Shown here piece after piece: positions 35,236 to 47,196 of a stretch of DNA of 64,000 bases. Below the pieces are notes generated by a model. That model was given only the letters and a program-made list of their open reading frames with translations. It ran no database searches and was not told where the DNA came from. The position numbers and the translations under genes are program-made. The first letter of the stretch is position 1. Every line of letters begins with the position of its first letter. The stretch is from positions 70,136,286 to 70,200,285 of the forward strand of contig OZ018321.1 in NCBI GenBank assembly GCA_963969495.1, written 5' to 3'. This DNA is from Ceratothoa steindachneri (taxonomy: Eukaryota; Arthropoda; Malacostraca; Isopoda; Cymothoidae).

Positions 35236-35597
35236 AAAAGACACTAAAACGCTCTACATACACATTTATATATTTGTACCGAGAAAAAATGAAGCAGGAT
35301 TACATGAGCAGCTCATGTTTTTAATGGAAGCGAACTCAAACGCATTGCGCGTGTCTTTTTACTTCACATAAGAACAGAGTGAGAGCGACATTCTTCATGT
35401 TCCGAGGTAAACAAGAGAAATACAATGTTCCAAAGTTCACTTTGAGATGTTCATTTTAGTTAACTGAGACGAATCTCGGCGATTGCAGGCCCATGCGTAG
35501 TAGAAAGCCATGACGTCACCATCTTTTCTCCGTTTGGTGTCTTTCGTTCGTTTAGGTTCTCCTGCGTATTTCCCGGTATGGAATTGTATATAAAACT

Positions 35598-35818
35598 CCG
35601 TGGACGCCAGTTTGGGGACGATGAAGATGTCTAGCTTGCCGTCCGGGAAAGGATTTAACAGAAGACGGGAGATTTCTGGTGGTCGGGAATTCGAAGCCTC
35701 AGGGACAAGTGGCGCAAGTGCTTGGAAGTCGAGGGTAGTCATTTTAAAAAATAATAAACTACTTTTCCTCATATTTGGTTTCCTTATATCCGAATTGCAA
35801 AACTTATTGCCTGCCCCT
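35598..35818 (-). repeat. Dispersed repeat, copy 2, with longer minus-strand frame
   Basis: Second copy of the repeat at 6737-6958. On the minus strand it is part of an uninterrupted frame of 132 codons (35437-35835). The frame includes 'FCNSDIRKPNMRKSSLLFF', then 'TTLDFQALAPLVPEASNS' and 'GKLDIFIVPKLAS', and beyond the repeat 'GEPKRTKDTKRRKDGD'. Differences from copy 1 mostly keep amino-acid character. Family unknown. It could be part of a retroelement ORF or a dispersed gene fragment. Confidence 0.55.
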
Positions 35819-35864
35819 TGTAGGAAACCACCCAATTTTTTCGTAGCTGAAAACTGGTAACGAG

Positions 35865-35870
<6 letters not shown>

Positions 35871-35931
<61 letters not shown>
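35871..35931. repeat. (TA)n microsatellite (left of solo LTR)
   Basis: About 60 bp of TA repeats directly abutting the solo LTR. Confidence 0.95.
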
Positions 35932-35934
<3 letters not shown>

Positions 35935-37300
35935 CGTAGAATGGACTCTCGACGATATACCATATATAACTATTCGTTAAGGGAACTATTCAATTATATT
36001 TAGAGTGCGTGGTTATCTGGTTGACCGATATTATTTACCTTCAATATGCTTAAGAAGTGGAACTGAGCTGAATGATAATAATATGGCTATCATTAATAAA
36101 ATAGGTTTTTATTAATTAAGCTATCAACAACACACAAAACGGAAAATATTTACATAAACAGAGAATGGAAAGGGTCGTGGGAAATATCTGGCTAATCCGA
36201 GGATTAAGATTTGGGAGAGATTTAAAAAAAAGGTAAACAAACAAAAATTAAAGGGATAAGGATGGTTTACTAAACCATTTAAAGCACAGGATAGGGTTGA
36301 CAAAAATGTTAAATACTTGAAGGTAATGTTTAGCTTACGTAATTAAAAGTTGTTGTGCAGAGGAAGGCGACGCGAAGGAATCTTCGGTCCGCTGGCGAGT
36401 TCCAGCCGAAGGGGGAGGGGGGGAAATTAAATGATCCAGACGTGGCCTCTTGGAGAACAATGGCTGTTCTACGTTGTTCTCTTCTGAACAACAGGGGAGT
36501 GAGAACCGTCTTTTGTCTACGGGCTCAAAGAACAATGGCTGTTCTAACGTTGTTCTCTTTCTGAACAACAGGGGGGGGGGGGGGTTAGAGCTGTCTCTTG
36601 TTTACGGGCTCAAAGAACAATGGCTGTTCTGATGTTATTCTCTTTCTAAACAACAGGGGGAGGGGGGAAGGTGAGAACCGTCTCTTGTCAACGGGCTCAA
36701 AGAACAATAGCTCTTCTAACGTTGTTCTCTATCTGAACAACAGGGGGGGGGGAGGTGAGAACCGTCTCTTGTCAACGGGCTCAAAGAACAATGGCTGTTC
36801 TAACGTTGTTCTCTTTCTGAACAACAGGGAAGGCCTTGTGGACTTGGCGTCTTGAAGGCTCGAACCTTGGCACTCAAGGGATATTGTCCTCTTCTGGACA
36901 ATGGTGGTGGATCTCGAGGTAGAGGGCCCTGGTGCACAAGGTGAGAACGGGTCGGCGCAATGCTTCGCGAAGAAAATCTGGATCTGAATCTGCTCTTATT
37001 GGTAAAGTTTCCATATAAATAGTCGAGCCATCCCCTTGGCGTAGGGGACAATGGAGTGAAGGCTTCGAGGGAATGCCCAGCCGCGCCTGAGAATAATGCC
37101 TTATCTGCCCATAAGCCTAACTCAATCTGGCGAGGTCAACGAATGGGGGGAAACGGGGGGGGGATGAACCTCTTTGGTTAAATATTGACTCAGGTGGGAC
37201 GATAACGCGCCGGGCTTCAAGGCGGAGATGCACGTGGGTAGCAACGTGTTTCTAAATAACGTGATAGCGGCTGAAATTAAGCGGCCCCAAACCGTTCTAT

Positions 37301-37304
<4 letters not shown>
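35932..37304 (-). repeat. Solo LTR of the gypsy family at 48.5-54 kb
   Basis: It starts TGTCGTAGAATG and ends CGTTCTATCACA, the reverse complement of the LTR termini at 48469-49767. The interior aligns in order, including the GAACAATGGCTGTTC minisatellite (36450-36840, about five units against about four in the full element). TA repeats abut both ends, so the original insertion was into a (TA)n tract and any duplication is hidden. No internal region remains, as expected after LTR-LTR recombination. Confidence 0.9.

Positions 37305-37373
<69 letters not shown>
37305..37373. repeat. (TA)n microsatellite (right of solo LTR)
   Basis: About 70 bp of TA repeats. The following 37374-39690 has no gene I can name. 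38.55-39.5 kb is somewhat richer in GC and has open frames without recognisable motifs. Confidence 0.95.
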
Positions 37374-37375
<2 letters not shown>

Positions 37376-39689
37376 TTTATTCAGTGCCTTATTAAGGGCT
37401 TTTTATGGGGGAAATGCGATTTATTTTATTGGATAATGATTTAGAAATTGGTCTCAAAACAAAAGCATACGTGATAGAAGATGATACCAAGTCGACCAAT
37501 TCTGTAAATGGCCATGGATAGATGGTTAGCCTGGTTATCTAAGTTTATTATTGCATATAGATTGAAAAGATAAGACAACTGTGCAATTAAAATGGATGAG
37601 TTTCGCTTGGTTCTTCAATGAAAGAAATGGATTTAGAAGTTTAGTAAGTAATAAGCAATTCGATCCAAACAATTGTTAGAATGCTAGCAATAATTCTAAT
37701 ATTATGGCGAAGAATATAATGAGAAATTTTAACTATGGAAGTAAAAAATATATAATTCTTATGCTTGACTACACATTGAGTATTCTTTACAGAGATGGGC
37801 TCTATAATTTGCTCCAATAAAGATATATTTGAAAAGTCAATGGAAGAGATACGTAAGTCACTCCTGGAATTTCCATAATTAGCTAAACGTAAAGTTAAAA
37901 AAAAATTATATTGTAGCCATCCAGTTTTAATAAAATCTCTGTCAATCTCAACCAAATTCCAAAATTCATATTGAAAACTTCCTATAAAATTATGTTTGCT
38001 AGATTTAACGGCAAATACCCATTATTCCATAACCCCAGTGTTACTTGGTTAATCCTTCTTCTAACTATCGAAAATCCTTCCTAAAGTGACGTACATATAT
38101 TCACTCAACCAAATCCTACCAAAGTTGTATCCCTATACATTTTGAAAGAAAAAACCAATGTCGTGGTATTGTAAGGGCCGAGTGTTGGTATACGTACGTA
38201 GGTTTGTTAAGTACCTCAAAAAATCCTTGATAACGTTTTCTTTGAGTGCTATATTAATTTTTACCTTATTTAATCTATGAGGATTTCTAGTGCCAAGAGC
38301 AGCGTGTAGAGGATTGAATTAAATACTTCTAAAAAATATCTTTAAATACAACATAAAAAAGTAAAATTATAAATAACAAACTATACAGCTATGAATTAAT
38401 TGAGTTTATGTGAGACTTAGTAATTTAAACCAAATGAATATAAAGTAATGTTTGAACCAAAGCTCACTTAAATAATGGACGCTAATTGACACAAACAAAA
38501 ATAATGGAATTTCTTTACCTTTAAAACAACCAGACCTGAATCCGCCTTGAATTTTTACGTAGACGAAAAGATGTTTTTCCGGTTAGTCGCATGGGAGTGT
38601 TCACAGACACCCAGCTGTTTGACTGGGGCGGCGATGGGCTTAAGGCAACAAGTGATTTCAGAGCTGGCGACGGATGGCGTTACGCACGTTGTCTTAGTCA
38701 GATGATTTAAACAAAGGGACCGTAAAGGTATACTTTCTAATCTTCGAGTTAATCTTGGAATGGTTCGCACTGACGAGCGATGAGCAAACAGTGAATCCTC
38801 TGACGAATGAGGGAGTTCACTTTGGCTATTCCTCACTGGCGAGGACTATCTTTGTTTTTTGTTGCAAACCGGGATAGCGCGTTTCTCTGACGAGAGATGT
38901 ACGAGAGTGGTTCTCAAAACAAACAAAGCTAAATTTCGGTGTGACCACCAGGAACTGGCTCAGGATGAGCTTCTTCTCTGTTCCTTTCTTTGTTTGCCAG
39001 GGCACTCCCGTCGGACTTCCTCGAGTCGATCTCTAACTCAATCTTCCTCGTTCTTCTCCAGTTATCCGCCTATATACTTCCCTAAATCACTGGGAGTAAG
39101 GGAAGGAAGGGGGGGCGAGGTCTTAGGGATTAAGCCTCTCTCCTCTAACGGCTCTTCTCCGAGCATCTTTCATATAGCCCTAAATGCTTCTTCTGGCTTT
39201 TGGCTGCCGCTCCTCTAATTTCGTCTATGAGACAAAATTAGATCCCTAATTTTAGTGGAAATAGTGCCTGTTTAGCCAATTTTATGCTCGCCGGCCCAGA
39301 AATCTCATGATTTGTTAATCTCGAGGTTGGAGGAAGCTTTCTGGTGGTTCGCGAGTCGAGGGGAGAAAATGAGGGATGGATAAGTGATCGGGTTACGTTG
39401 TCAAGCGCCAGGACATTGTGGTGACCAAACAGGGCCTCTTTTTTAGGGTGGGATATCGATTTCCCTACACCCACCCTTATTGAAAAAATATCATCTGACA
39501 CGTTGCTCTTTGCCTGTTACATTATTCATTCCCTATATCAATATTTTTGTATCCACACGATTTACAATGTCTTATATAATAAAATAGATATAGGGTATTT
39601 TCCTGATGAGCTTGGCTAAAGAAGCGTTGGTGTATTAATATATAAGAATAATACATCTGTTTTCTTTTTTCTTGTTCTCTTAGAATATA

Positions 39690-40299
39690 AATTCGTACTA
39701 TAAGGAATAACTCACTAGAATGTATGTAAAGATAAGCTCCATTGTTTTCTAGAGCCTCCTTCTATCTGTAAAAAATATTATAAATGCTAAGCTTGTAAAA
39801 TTCTTTATGTTTCAATGCAAAATATGAATCAATCTCTTTTTTTAACATTTTTATCTTGATGACAACCAAATAAAATCTAAATCGTAGGGTGATACCATAA
39901 AAAAATAGGCATGAGAAGGAGAAAGGTCAGGAAAATATGAAGGATCAAGCAATATTGCACAACCCCGATATCCTCAAGAGATCTTGTTTTATTAGAGCTG
40001 TGTGGGGACGAGCTATATCGTGATGGAGGATGATGCCCATTATGTCTATTAATGATGGCCGCTTTCGGATCCAAGCACCTTTCAAACGCGAAATATTATT
40101 GCAGTAGATATTAGCATTAATTGTTATCTAACATTTCGTAATGAAAACTTCCTTAAATAGCCGACCATACTCTCAACATGATCTTTTGGGTATTGTCGTA
40201 GAATTGCTCATAGTCTGGTCCAATAATTATTCTAGTCCTTGATCTGGACACACCGCTTTTGTTTAAGTCGATGGTATTGACCCTATGACTCAATCTACG

Positions 40300-40349
<50 letters not shown>

Positions 40350-41240
40350 TAGGCTTTAATACTACTGAACGTGCGAAAGCTGGTTAGAGGCGGGTTGTGC
40401 CGTAGCCAGAATTCTCACTATAAAAGTCCCACTTGTTACTGGGGGGAGGTTTGTGATTGTTGAATTCTAAGAGTGCATAATACAGGTTAAATAAATTAGC
40501 CGAAGAGATTCTTAATTAAAGTCTTGTCAAGGGTACATCAAAAAGGAGGAGCCACAAATAAACATACGTACAAAAAATAAACTTTACTTTACACAAATAT
40601 AATAATTTGCAATAGTTAAACGGGCAAAATTAAGGATTAAATATTAAACACTGACGTTAAGCGTCTAGATTTATAATGACTCAATGGGAGTATCAATCAC
40701 CGTTAATTAAATAGGTAATGGTGGCTAAAGTCGCCGTGAAAGCGATGACTCACAGCAAGAAACACGCTGTTACAGATTCACCGTGGATAGTTCATACGGG
40801 ACCCATTTTTAAATCACTTGAACCATTCCAATCCTTTTCAGTTGGCTTAGCAGAGTCGTATGGGATACGTTAAATTGTTCTTCGAGTTCATTACAATTGT
40901 ATGAGGATTAGCTGTTGCAGCCGCTTCTATATCTTCGGAATCAAGTTCTTTTGGACGACTTATTTTTCCCGTCTTTTAGACTACAAGGCCTACATCGGAA
41001 TCTAGAAATTCACTTCCTGCAACTCTTTTTATTTACTTCATTATCCCTATAATTTCACTGAATGGATTTTGCAACTGCACTTGCATTGGCACCTGTATGA
41101 AACTCATAGACTAAAACATCTCCAATGTAATGATTAGATGGGAGAACATAGAGGTGAATACTGAAGTAGATTATGAACAATATAAATATAAAGTGAAATA
41201 TAAAGGTATAAATTACTAATTGTAACATTCCTAAAGATAA
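39690..41240 (-). pseudogene. Dead mariner transposase, interrupted in the middle
   Basis: Read on the minus strand. The N-terminal part (about 41200-40750) has 'YEFHTGANASAVAKSI' and the helix-turn-helix 'EQFNVSHTTLLSQLKRIG', followed by 'KWVPYELS', all typical of mariner transposases. The catalytic part (about 40240-39690) has 'QKIMLRVWSAI', 'IILHHDIARPHTALIKQDLL' (second catalytic Asp block) and C-terminal 'FALKHKEFYKLSIYN' with 'LENNGAYL'. Stops are frequent. Between the halves (about 40300-40740) lies unrelated sequence beginning with a (TA)n tract, so the element was interrupted. Terminal repeats were not located. Confidence 0.8.
40303..40346. repeat. (TA)n tract inside the dead mariner
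   Basis: About 44 bp of TA repeats at one edge of the roughly 440-bp sequence that separates the two halves of the transposase. Confidence 0.9.
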
Positions 41241-41625
41241 AATAACAATATGCACCTCGTAAATAAATACTATCTAAAACATAATTATTCAAAATCGCAC
41301 ATTAGCTTGGTAAAAACATCGTATCCATAACCCTATATTTTAAGAACGAGATTTTTTGAAGTTTTGAATAAGATTCTTTCTTTTAGTTCGGTTGTCACCT
41401 AAGTAGAATTAATTTTTTTTTCAAAGTTATTTCTAATAATTCCTTTATAATATAAAAAAAATAAAATGGTAAAGTTTAGAAATAAATATAAGTATCGAAT
41501 TTTTTAAAACTAAAAGAATTACAAATGGGGAAGTTCAGAAAATTTATTAAAATTTTTGCCTGGAAATTATTATAGCAAATTTAGATGGAGAAAAGAAAAA
41601 AGAATCATGATAGGCCGTAGGACAC
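41240..41625. other. AT-rich spacer
   Basis: Nothing recognised between the dead mariner and the GAA microsatellite. Confidence 0.5.
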
Positions 41626-41629
41626 AGAC

Positions 41630-41735
41630 CGAAGAAGAAGAAGAAGAAGAAGAAGAAGAAGAAGAAGAAGAAGAAGAAGAAGAAGAAGAAGAAGAAAAAT
41701 AAAAATAAAAAGAAAAAGAAGAAGAAGAAGTAGAA
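41630..41735. repeat. (GAA)n-type microsatellite
   Basis: About 65 bp of perfect GAA triplets and a further imperfect purine-rich stretch (AAATAAAAAGAAAAAGAAG). Confidence 0.95.
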
Positions 41736-41759
41736 CTACAGAAATAAGAACCAGCAAAG

Positions 41760-41765
<6 letters not shown>

Positions 41766-41826
<61 letters not shown>
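41766..41826. repeat. (TA)n microsatellite at the 3' end of CR1-A
   Basis: About 60 bp of TA repeats next to the 3' terminus of the minus-strand CR1 element. Confidence 0.95.
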
Positions 41827-41834
<8 letters not shown>

Positions 41835-42326
41835 TTTAACTATTTCAACTCTACGGTACACACTTATCTACATGTGTACCCTTGACATGCAGGTTTAGCT
41901 ATCCCTCAAATTCACTAACACGCTTCTTCGAACCAGGGGGGAGGGGGGTAGGACAGTACTCTCTTCTCCCGCAGGCATCGCCTGCTAGTGTTGAAAATAA
42001 TATAGGTATAGGACAGACAGAAAAAGAAAAGGGGAATTCACATTCACTCCATGCATGGAGGCGTCGCTGGCATCTTTCTATTCATCATTTCATTTTAATC
42101 CTCAACTTCTTATAATATATGACGTTTTAACCTGTGCTCCTACTACGTTATATTTACACTATTGAAGTACTCATCAAGTCGGTTTTTGAACATATTAACT
42201 GACGTGCTTTCAACTACACGGTTGGGAAGGCCATTCCACGTTTGCGTGATTTTAAACGTGAAGTAATTTTCGGCTATAGTAGAGTTAAATCGCTTGTTCA
42301 CTAATTTTAAACCATTTTTGCGTGTG

Positions 42327-44120
42327 TTAGCCCTTTCGGCCAGCTCGACAATAGTCCGTAATCAATATTATAAATCCTTTTAAGGTTTTGAATAACTCTA
42401 TCAATTGTCCACGTAATCGTCTACTTTCAAGTGATAGTAAATTTAATGAGCGTAGTCTATCTTCGTACGGTTTGTTTCGGATTTTAGGAATTAGTTTCGT
42501 AGCCTGACATTGTACTCTTTCTAACTGCGCTATATCTTTATTTAGGGAGGGACACCAAAATTGGACCACGTATTCGAGGTGTGGGCGCACGAGCGATTCG
42601 TATAGTGGCATAATTATATCTTTCGATTTGAAAGTAAAATTCCGAGCGATATATCCTAGCATTCGGTTTGCTTTTTTGCAAGCTTCTGCGCATTGCTTTG
42701 ATACTTTAAGGTCCACCAAGATTAAAATCCCCAGGTCTTTTTCTAAGTTAACGGATTCGAGGTTTGGGTCTGTTATATGGTATTCTACTTTTAATTTCTG
42801 ACATCCTAAATGCATGACTTTGCATTTACCTATGTTAAAGCCCATTTGCCATTTATCCGCCCATTCCACAATTTTATTAAGGTCCCTTTGCATTTGCTCT
42901 ACATCGGGTCTCGCAAGGGCACGGCTTCCTAGCTTTGTGTCGTCTGCAAATTCAGAGATCCTACTAAACACTCCATTATCCAAGTCATTAATGTCCTCAA
43001 TAAATAATAATGGGCTTAGGACTGACCCCTGTGGTACCCCGCTTGTGCCAATGGCCCAGTCTTTACACGCCCCATTTACAACAACCCGCTGTGAACGATT
43101 TGATAGCCAGTTTCTAATCCATTTAAGTATGTTGCCCCTCACCCCAATTGCTCTAATTTTCATCAATAGCCTTTCGTGCGAGACTGTATCAAAGGCCTTT
43201 TTAAAGTCAAGGTAAATTATATCCGCCGCTTTAGTTTCATCCTAGATGCAAATCATGTTATGAAAGAATTCGAGTAAATTGGTTAGGCACGAGCATCCCC
43301 GTCTAAATCCATGCTGGGAGTCTGAAATTAAATTATTTGTTTCACAATGGCTCACCAACCTATCTCTAATTATCGATTCTAAGAGTTTTCCAATTACAGA
43401 GGTTAGACTGATGGGACGGAAATTAGTAGGCTCAGTTTTATCCCCATTTTTGAATATCGGCGTAACATTAGCACGCTTGAACTTTATTGGAACTAGGCCT
43501 TCCTCTATTGATCGATTGAAAATCGTGCAGAGCCGTCTTGCTAATTCATTTTTTAGTTCTTTAAGATGTGTTGGGTACACCCCATCGGTCCCGGGTGACT
43601 TTGACTTTTTTATTTTATTAATATATGAGAGAATCTCCCCTTCATTAATATTTATATTAGAAAGGGTATTTTGTCTTTTAAAATTTATGTCAGCGCCTAG
43701 TGTTTCTAATTGCGTCACGTCTTCAATAGTAAAAACGCTCGAGAAGTGCTCATTTAATATTTTAGCAAATTGTTCTGGGACGTCCGTCATAACACCATCT
43801 TTACCTCTGATCGGCTCTATTGAACCTTTTATGGGCTTTCTACCGTTAACGTAACTGTAAAACCATTTTGGTTCGTGTTTCGAATTTATAGCAAGGTCTT
43901 TTTCATATTTCAACTTAGATTCTCTAATGGCCAACTTAACCAGCCTTCGAGCGTCGACGTATTTTTTTAAACTTTGATAGTCTTTATTAAGCTCCCGGAT
44001 TAAGTTAATTATTAAAGGGCTAACCCACGGTGCTCTCTTTGACTTTCCATTATTTCGACGAACGTACTTAACTAACTTGGAATCCACCGTGAGCACATTT
44101 TGCTGTAGCTGCGAGTACAT
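42327..44120 (-). pseudogene. CR1-A ORF2, reverse transcriptase domain
   Basis: Nearly complete RT in one frame, broken by a TAG at 43242-43244. Before the stop: 'KSKSPGTDGVYPTHLKEL', 'RANVTPIFKNGD', 'FRPISLTSVIGKLLE' and 'DSQHGFRRGCSCLTNLLEF'. After it: 'VPQGSVLSPLLF', the catalytic 'FADDTKLGSR' box, 'MGFNIGKCKVMHLG', 'YIARNFTFKSKDII', 'LVRPHLEYVVQFWCPSLN' and 'RNKPYEDRLRSLNLL'. The motif set and order are those of CR1/jockey-superfamily LINEs; CR1 is favoured by the esterase in ORF1. The catalytic residues survive, but the internal stop and the broken endonuclease make it inactive. Confidence 0.9.
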
Positions 44121-44132
44121 TCCTTGTACTTA

Positions 44133-45049
44133 TTATCTTATTGTCTTATTATCAAAACATCTCCCCCAGTCTATCCTTTTAATCCGGTTACGGAAGGTTT
44201 CAAAATTACAACTCCCAAATCGTGGGATTAGTTGTGAACTCTCTTTTACCTCAACGCTCGTATTAATTTCAAACCTAATTACATTATGGTCACTCGTCGC
44301 CAAATGCTCACCCATGTAAACGTTTTCTACCAAAGTTTCCTCTGTTGAAATAATCAAATCCAGTATATTTTGTTCATGCGTAGGTTCCTCTACTTTTTGC
44401 ACAAGAAAATTATCCTGGATGAAATCTACTAATCTCTCCCCAACTTTATCCGAAGTATAGTTTGTAAAGTTAACGTTAGGGTAATTGAAATCTCCGCAAA
44501 TTATTGTTTTCTTTTCTTACCATGGATAAAATGCACTCAAAGAGTAGAACGTTCTCTGATTCTATTGGAGATGGGGGGCGATAGGTAACAGCTAAGTTAA
44601 TTTTATTATTTTTAGCACACTCGAGCTCAATTAGAAGAACTTCGCTCTTCATATTTACGTTCGTGGCGGCCATCGATATCGCATTTATCCCCTCTTTTAT
44701 GTAAGCTAAAACTCTACCGCCTCTTCCATTTAGTCGGTCCTTATGATGGATTTTGTACCCTTCTATATTAAATTCCGCAATAAAGTGTCTAGGAGCTCTT
44801 ATCTAACCATGTCTCGCTAATACATATGATATCGTAATCGCCCTCCTGAATCACGGCTTTAAATTCGGGCAGTTTGTTTCTCAAACTCCGAACATTGGCG
44901 TAAATACATTTCAATTTTCCTTTTAAATAACGACGTCCCTCTCTCGTATGACAACCGTTTCCCTGCTCGCGGCGTGAAATCTCGTTTGGCGCATTTATGG
45001 CTTGGGGGGCAAATAACTTCCGTACTATAGAGGTTGCTGAGGCTCTCAT
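44133..45049 (-). pseudogene. CR1-A ORF2, APE-type endonuclease domain
   Basis: N-terminal 'CIYANVRSLRNKLPEF' and 'YDIICISETWLD' are the first endonuclease blocks (Asn and Glu). 'SEVLLIELECAKNNKINLA' with 'VTYRPPSP' is the middle block, and 'EHLATSDHNVIRFEI' holds the C-terminal SDH motif. At least two frameshifts (about 44800 and about 44520) separate the blocks. The predicted start at 45049 overlaps the end of ORF1, which continues to about 44900 in another frame. Confidence 0.85.
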
Positions 45050-45059
45050 TTACAATCCT

Positions 45060-45775
45060 GCCCATCTTCAAATTACCCAAAGAATTTCAAATGTATACCA
45101 TCATTAAAAAAATGTGACGGTCTGTCCGGAAAATCATTCCAAAAATTATAAAACTTCACTCCCATTTCCTGACATAAACGTTTGAGACATTCATTAGTGT
45201 AAATTGACCTTGACTGCATTCTCAGAGTGGCTCTTAATCTTGGAATTATCCCAATTACCCAAACTCTATTCGCCTTCGCTTTGACCGCTATAATTAGGTC
45301 CCTTGCTCAATGAACAATCTCGGTAGTCGAGCTGTCAAAATGGTGTACGTCATTTCCGCTCGCGAGTGTGAGGATAGCTCGATCTTTACATGGCTCGTTC
45401 AGTCTTTTAATTTCACTAACCCCGTGGATTATTCTGCCCCCCAGTAGGCAGATTTTCTTTTGCTTAGCTGGATTTCTTGCTTCAAATTCAGAATCCTGGT
45501 TCTTTATTAAAGAGTCACCGATTAGAATACTCTCTGTTTCCCCCTCGATTGGAGTTAATAAGGCAAATTTATTAGAGCACGTAATTTCAAAACCGTGAGA
45601 TTCTCTCTTTGGTTTAGCCCCAATTCTAACCGGCCTAAATTGAGGTTGGGACGGTCTATACGAGTTTAAGATACGCGCTTGTTCATTTATAATAAATTGC
45701 GGGTCACTATTCTCTATACGGCTCGATCGGCGACTCTGAGGGCGATTTTCGCTTCTCCGAGGCTTATCAAAAGAT
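45060..45775 (-). pseudogene. CR1-A ORF1, SGNH/GDSL esterase-like domain
   Basis: 'ESILIGDSLIKNQ' is a GDSL block I. 'ILTLASGNDVHHFD' is the GxND block III. 'FFNDGIHL' near 45105 is the DxxH block V with the catalytic His. CR1/L2-type LINEs are known to carry such an esterase in ORF1. An extra base near 45090 shifts the frame just after the DGIHL block, and other breaks lie between blocks III and V (about 45310). The upstream part of ORF1 lies on the far side of the CR1-B insertion. Confidence 0.8.
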
Positions 45776-46888
45776 GCGGATGATACCAAATTGGAAGCTG
45801 TAGTTAGAGATATTGATGATAATTTTGAAGTGCAGGGGGATTTAAATAAGTTGTTATCCTGGGCACATCAGTGGAAAATGACTTTCAACCTTGATAGGTG
45901 CAAAGTTATTAACATGGGAAGGGATAATAGAGAATTTAGCTATGAAATGGATGGGCGTTGGCTGAGCTCAGTGGAGGATGAGAGGGATCTAGGAGTAGTA
46001 ATGGATAAGTCATTAAGGTTTTCTAAGCAGTGTATTGAAGCAAGAAGCAGGGCAAATAGAGTGCTGGGTTTCATTAGGAGAAATGTCAGTTACAAAAGCA
46101 AGGAGGTTATTCTTAAACTCTATAACTCCTATGTTAGGCTACATCTAGAGTACTGTATACAGGCATGGTTCCCACATTTTAGACACGATATAAACCTTCT
46201 CGAGTCAGTGCAACATAGGGAAACAAAGATTATTCCTTCCCTGAGGCACCTTGAATATATAGATAGACTGAGGGTATTAAATATGTTCTCGTTCGAAAGG
46301 AGGTGTGTGAGAGGGGATATGATTAAGCTCATTAAAAAATTTTCCGGAATAGATAAATTGGATGTTAGCAAGTTTTTTGAGTTAGATGATGGAAATCAGA
46401 CTAGAGGTCACCACTTTAAAATTAAAAAGCAAGGGTGTAGGTTGGATTTAAGAAAATATTTTTCCATCAATAGAGTGGTAGACTTCTGTAAGTATTTAAG
46501 AGTAGGTTGGATGAGTTTATGGGGAGGGAAGGTTGTGATGGTTCCTAAGTTTTGTATATATTAATATTGTTTGTATATATCTATAGCTGTAGGATTTAGT
46601 TCTTGACAAGCCTTGATTGGTGATACCCTTGTTTCTGGACGCAATCCTCTGGATGTAGTTTTCCTGGGAGTTTGGGTGCCTTAAAAAAGAGGCCGTTTGA
46701 CTCGGATGACCTATGATGAGCCCTTGTGGCTTTTGTCATCTGTTATATTATATTGTGGGGGACTTTGATTTTGTCGTTCCCTGGTGATGGTGCCTTTTGT
46801 GGGTGGGTTTTGACGGATGCGGATGACCTTTGATAGGCCCTTGTGGCTTTTGTCATCCGTGAAATTATGTTATGTTATGTTATGTTGC
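45776..46888 (+). mobile_element. 5'-truncated CR1-like LINE (CR1-B) inserted in CR1-A ORF1
   Basis: It starts abruptly inside the RT catalytic box ('ADDTKLEAVV' at about 45780) and ends in a (TTATG)n tail at 46866-46888. Truncation at the 5' end and a simple-repeat 3' tail are typical of CR1 insertions. The two flanks are consecutive parts of the CR1-A ORF1 read on the other strand. The 3' UTR has a duplicated block (46707-46750 and 46826-46866, GCCCTTGTGGCTTTTGTCAT). No clear target duplication was found. Confidence 0.85.
45791..46564 (+). pseudogene. CR1-B reverse transcriptase, C-terminal part
   Basis: 257 codons open from just after the FADD box. 'MTFNLDRCKVINMG', 'DERDLGVVMDKSLRFSKQC', 'VLGFIRRNVSYKSKEVIL', 'YVRLHLEYCIQAW', 'SLRHLEYIDRLRVLNMFSFE' and 'FFELDDGNQTRGHHFKI' follow in the order of CR1-like C-terminal RT domains. 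The frame is intact but lacks fingers, palm and endonuclease. It is well kept and looks younger than CR1-A. From memory, this family is common in decapod genomes. Confidence 0.85.
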
Positions 46889-46998
46889 TTCTAAGTCTCT
46901 CCAGACAGAGTTAACCTCTGATCTAACCTTACGAATCGCGTTGGTCAGTTTTAGCTCGAATGCCTCATTTAGCAGACAAAATCGACATATTCTAACGT
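46889..46998 (-). pseudogene. CR1-A ORF1, second half of the zinc finger
   Basis: Minus-strand translation 'VRICRFCLLNEAFELKLTN' followed by 'AIRKVRSEVNSVWRDLEA'. The CxxC pairs with the CxxC at 59.46 kb on the other side of the I-like LINE. The rest looks like the start of a helical linker. Confidence 0.7.
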
Positions 46999-47011
46999 TA
47001 TTAGTGTTTGA
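46999..47011. repeat. Target-site duplication of the I-like LINE (3' side)
   Basis: TATTAGTGTTTGA, identical to 59406-59418. Confidence 0.85.
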
Positions 47012-47196
47012 TTTTTTTTATTTTTTATTAAGGGGCTATCTGGCGACTGCCGACTTAGGCATAAGTTGCCGTAAACAAACAGCCTAGTTCTAGGCTACTT
47101 CAAAATAATTCAACAGGAAACAAAAATAAAAATAAATAACAATAACAAAGCAATAACAAAAACGATAACAAAAACAACAACAACAATCAAACTGGG

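Noticed and set aside
38160..39862. A further solo LTR, TGTCGTGGTATTG...GATGACA, with apparent ACCAA duplication
   Set aside because: The right end falls inside the dead mariner C-terminal coding region, so the duplicated 5-mer is most likely chance.
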